NCBI GenBank assembly: GCA_017853785.1
Contig: JAFMIX010000018.1
Span: forward strand, 1 to 15,730
DNA length: 15,730 bases
DNA from: Verrucomicrobiales bacterium
GTDB lineage: Bacteria; Verrucomicrobiota; Verrucomicrobiia; Limisphaerales; JAFMIX01
Reading direction: 5' to 3'
The notes under the pieces are model-generated. The model worked only from the letters and a program-made list of their open reading frames with translations. It was not told the origin of the DNA and did not search any database. Every line of letters starts with the position of its first letter. The first letter of the stretch is position 1. Below, in pieces: positions 13,558 through 15,730 of the stretch. Position numbers and translations under genes: made by a program.

Positions 13558-15582
13558 TCAAGCCGTTGCCGGCGCGGGGGTGCCGAGGCCGGGGAGCTTG
13601 GGCGGCACGGGCTTGGGCGGATTCTCCGGCAACGGCGTGCCGGCAGGCGCGCCGTGCGGCGGCTCGACGTTCGCGGGGGGCACTGCCGGCGGGGTGAACG
13701 TGCCGGTGCGGACGATCTCCTCAACCTGAGCACCGTCGAGCGTTTCGTATTCCAAGAGCGCCTTGGCGATGGTCTCCAACTGGCTGCGGTAGGTCTCAAT
13801 GACTTCCTTCGCGCGGCGATAGGCTTCGTCGATGATGAGCTTCACCTCGGCGTCGATTTCCTGCGCCGTCTTCTCGCTATATTCCTTGCTACGCCCCATC
13901 TCGCGGCCGAGGAAGACGTATTCGTTCGTTTCGCCGTATTGCACCATGCCGATCTTGTCGCTCATGCCCCAATGCATGACCATCGAGCGCGCCATCTGCG
14001 TGGCCTGCTGGATGTCGCCCGCGGCGCCGGTGGAGATGTCTTCGGCGATAATCTCCTCCGCGATCCGCCCGGCCATCGTCACGGCGATGGTGGCCAGCAT
14101 CTCCTTGCGCTTGCGGCTGAGGATGTCGTCCTTCGGCAGGAACATCGTCGAGCCCAGCGACTGGCCGCGCGGAATGATGGTGACCTTGTGCAATGGATGC
14201 GTGTGCTTGAGCACGACGTTGACGAGCGCGTGGCCGGCCTCGTGCCAGGCGGTGTTTTTCTTTTCCTCGGGGGTCATGGCAAGGCTGCGGCGTTCGCGGC
14301 CCCAGCGGACTTTGTCGCGCGCATCCTCGAGTTCCTTCATGCCGATGGCTTTCTTGCCGGTACGCGCGGCAAGCAGCGCGGCTTCGTTGAGCAGGTTCGC
14401 CAGCTCCGCGCCGGAATATCCGGGCGTGCCCCGCGCGATGATGGACAAATCCACGCCCGCCGCGAGTTTTACGTTCTTGGCGTGAACCTTGAGAATGCCT
14501 TCGCGCCCGCGCACGTCGGGCAGGTTGACCGTGACCTGCCGGTCGAAGCGCCCGGGCCGCAGCAATGCGGGGTCGAGCACGTCGGGGCGGTTTGTCGCGG
14601 CGATGATGATGATGCCGTCCTGCGTGTCGAAGCCGTCCATCTCCACGAGGAGCGCGTTGAGCGTCTGCTCGCGTTCGTCGTTGCCGCCGCCGAGCCCGTG
14701 ACCACGACTCCGACCCACGGCGTCAATTTCGTCGATGAAGATCAGGCACGGCGTCGCTTTGCGCGCCTGCTCGAACATGTCGCGCACGCGGCTGGCGCCA
14801 ACGCCCACGAACATCTCCACGAAGTCCGAGCCGCTGATGCTGAAGAACGCCGCGTCCGCCTCGCCGGCGATGGCTTTCGCGAGCAAGGTTTTGCCCGTGC
14901 CGGGCGGGCCGATCATCAGCACGCCTTTGGGGATGCGGCCGCCGAGGCGTTGGAATTTCTTCGGGTCTTTCAGGTATTCGACGAGTTCGGAGACTTCCTC
15001 CATCGCCTCCTCTACGCCGGCGACATCCTTGAATGTGGTCTTGTTCTTTTCCTTGGCGAGCAGCCGCGCTTTGCTCTTGCCGAAGCTCATCGCGCCCTTG
15101 CCCGCCATCTTGATCTGGCGGAACACGAAGAACCAGATGAGAAACCCGATGAGGAGCACGGGCAAGACGCTGTAGACCAGGCCCAGCAGCATGGCGTTCG
15201 GGCGGACGGATTTGAAATTCGGGTTGCTGGACAGCTCCTGCAGCTTTTCGTCCGTGAGAAACACGAGCGCGCTGAAGGCGGTTTTTTCCGCTTTGCCGTC
15301 CTTGGTTTTCTTGAGGTAATCGCCGGTGATTTCCCGGAGATAGGGCGATTGCGGGTCGAGCGTGATGGTGGCGTTCACGATTTCGTTTGACGCGACCTTC
15401 TGCATAAAGACGGCCTGCGGCAGCTTGTCGGCGGGGACTTCCATCCGGTCGCGCAGCAACATCAGCGTCATCACGCCGGTGAGGATGAGCACCCAGAGCA
15501 GCCAAGCGCGCGGAGGGACTTTGAATTCCGGAGCTTTCTTGGGCTTCGGGCCTTCTTCCTTGGATTGTTTTTCGTCAGCCAT
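13558..15582 (-). CDS. ftsH: ATP-dependent zinc metalloprotease FtsH
   Basis: FtsH is a hexameric inner-membrane AAA+ protease that degrades unassembled membrane proteins and some regulators. The 674-residue protein shows a first membrane helix at about 27-43, a periplasmic domain, a second helix at about 131-153, then the AAA+ module. Walker A GPPGTGKT is at 225-232, the pore motif MFVGVG at 257-262, Walker B IFIDEID at 281-287, and the second region of homology ATNRPDVLDPALLRPGRFDR follows near 329. The protease domain has HEAGH at 447-451 (zinc ligands H447 and H451) and D523 in GAAGDIQQAT as third ligand. Everything needed for activity is present. Oddity: the last 45 or so residues form a proline-rich tail (14 or more prolines) beyond the conserved protease. 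It follows tilS by 61 bases, an adjacency seen in many bacteria. Confidence 0.97.
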   Translation of the reverse strand: MADEKQSKEEGPKPKKAPEFKVPPRAWLLWVLILTGVMTLMLLRDRMEVPADKLPQAVFMQKVASNEIVNATITLDPQSPYLREITGDYLKKTKDGKAEKTAFSALVFLTDEKLQELSSNPNFKSVRPNAMLLGLVYSVLPVLLIGFLIWFFVFRQIKMAGKGAMSFGKSKARLLAKEKNKTTFKDVAGVEEAMEEVSELVEYLKDPKKFQRLGGRIPKGVLMIGPPGTGKTLLAKAIAGEADAAFFSISGSDFVEMFVGVGASRVRDMFEQARKATPCLIFIDEIDAVGRSRGHGLGGGNDEREQTLNALLVEMDGFDTQDGIIIIAATNRPDVLDPALLRPGRFDRQVTVNLPDVRGREGILKVHAKNVKLAAGVDLSIIARGTPGYSGAELANLLNEAALLAARTGKKAIGMKELEDARDKVRWGRERRSLAMTPEEKKNTAWHEAGHALVNVVLKHTHPLHKVTIIPRGQSLGSTMFLPKDDILSRKRKEMLATIAVTMAGRIAEEIIAEDISTGAAGDIQQATQMARSMVMHWGMSDKIGMVQYGETNEYVFLGREMGRSKEYSEKTAQEIDAEVKLIIDEAYRRAKEVIETYRSQLETIAKALLEYETLDGAQVEEIVRTGTFTPPAVPPANVEPPHGAPAGTPLPENPPKPVPPKLPGLGTPAPATA

Positions 15583-15643
15583 AATCGCTAAAAAATAGCT
15601 TGATAGCTATATCACGCCCGCCCCCGCGCCGCAACCAAAGGAA
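15583..15643 (-). promoter_or_regulatory. ftsH upstream region: weak promoter and overlapping inverted repeats
   Basis: On the minus strand TTGCGG (15629-15634) and TATAGC (15606-15611) are 17 bases apart, a weak sigma70 match (3/6 and 4/6) that would start transcription about 22 bases before the ftsH ATG. Two inverted repeats overlap the -10 box: ATAGCT-TGAT-AGCTAT at 15595-15610, and TGATA-TAGC-TATCA (minus-strand sense). The first is followed by a T-run on the minus strand, so it also resembles a weak hairpin terminator. The AT-rich patch stands out from the GC-rich surroundings. The role is inferred. Confidence 0.3.
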
Positions 15644-15730
15644 TCACCGCCGCCATTCCCAGTGCAATCGCCGCCGCGTGGCCGGATGCAGCTTGAACCG
15701 CTCGCTCATCCGGAGTCCCTCGACCCAGAA
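15644..15730 (-). CDS. tilS: tRNA(Ile)-lysidine synthase TilS, C-terminal end (partial)
   Basis: An open frame enters from the right edge and stops at 15644-15646. Its 28 visible residues read FWVEGLRMSERFKLHP, then ATRRRLHWEWRR. This pattern (hydrophobic strand, GLR.SERFK, TRR.L.W) resembles the end of the TilS C-terminal domain, which helps bind tRNA-Ile2 before the enzyme converts its wobble cytidine to lysidine using ATP and lysine. tilS directly upstream of ftsH is a recurrent arrangement, which supports the call. The catalytic PP-loop domain lies outside the window, so the name rests on a short match and context. The fragment is too short for routine gene finding and could be overlooked. 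Confidence 0.6.
   Translation of the reverse strand, partial: FWVEGLRMSERFKLHPATRRRLHWEWRR

Noticed and set aside
13536..13799. Upstream extension of the GH-like gene by 88 codons
   Set aside because: The extension overlaps ftsH in another frame and is Arg/Pro/Ser-rich; the ATG at 13535 starts a proper signal peptide.
13405..15390. 661-codon open frame on the plus strand
   Set aside because: It is the complementary frame of ftsH, which has every catalytic motif; the plus-strand translation has no domain and is typical of high-GC shadows.
1..15730. Mobile element, prophage, defence island or tRNA gene
   Set aside because: No transposase, integrase, phage, restriction or toxin-antitoxin gene is visible, no attachment-site duplication was seen, and no gap could hold a tRNA that I could fold by eye.

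Overview
This GC-rich window looks like ordinary chromosomal backbone of a Verrucomicrobiota bacterium, probably near the Pedosphaerales/Limisphaerales. The support is indirect. Several genes carry or border short tandem arrays (CTCTCAA units at 2794-2821, ATCCGTGTCC units at 2201-2233) of a kind I recall as common in genomes of this group. The gene content also fits: fused SecDF, a minimal MoxR/DUF58/transglutaminase cluster, and tilS next to ftsH. Recognisable Shine-Dalgarno sequences are scarce. I could not run a taxonomic search. I found no transposase, integrase, tRNA, rRNA, CRISPR array or phage gene. No gap between genes exceeds about 120 bases.

Layout. Positions 1-7109 are on the plus strand. 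They hold the 3' part of a fused secDF protein-export gene, a TerC/Alx-type metal transporter, recJ (single-strand DNA exonuclease), ispD (isoprenoid MEP pathway), a CtpA-type S41 processing protease, and tsaD (tRNA t6A modification). Positions 7110-15730 are all on the minus strand. Read in transcription order they are the 3' end of tilS (tRNA-Ile lysidine synthase), ftsH, a secreted glycoside-hydrolase-like protein, then moxR, a DUF58 protein, a membrane transglutaminase, and an exported glutathione-peroxidase-like protein. tsaD and the peroxidase gene converge, and their stop codons touch without an intervening base.

How the genes fit together. The plus-strand block is mostly housekeeping. 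Envelope functions are prominent: SecDF export, TerC metal handling and CtpA proteolysis. The moxR-DUF58-transglutaminase trio is a known co-occurring set, in which the AAA+ ATPase and the DUF58 protein are thought to act with the membrane transglutaminase at the envelope; its substrate is unknown. FtsH adds membrane-protein quality control.

No clearly new multi-gene system is visible. The strongest points for a second look are an in-frame dispersed-repeat insertion inside recJ next to its catalytic DHH motif, a second repeat family just upstream of recJ, the secDF-terC adjacency, the unplaced secreted TIM-barrel-like gene behind ftsH, and several inverted repeats in promoter or terminator positions.
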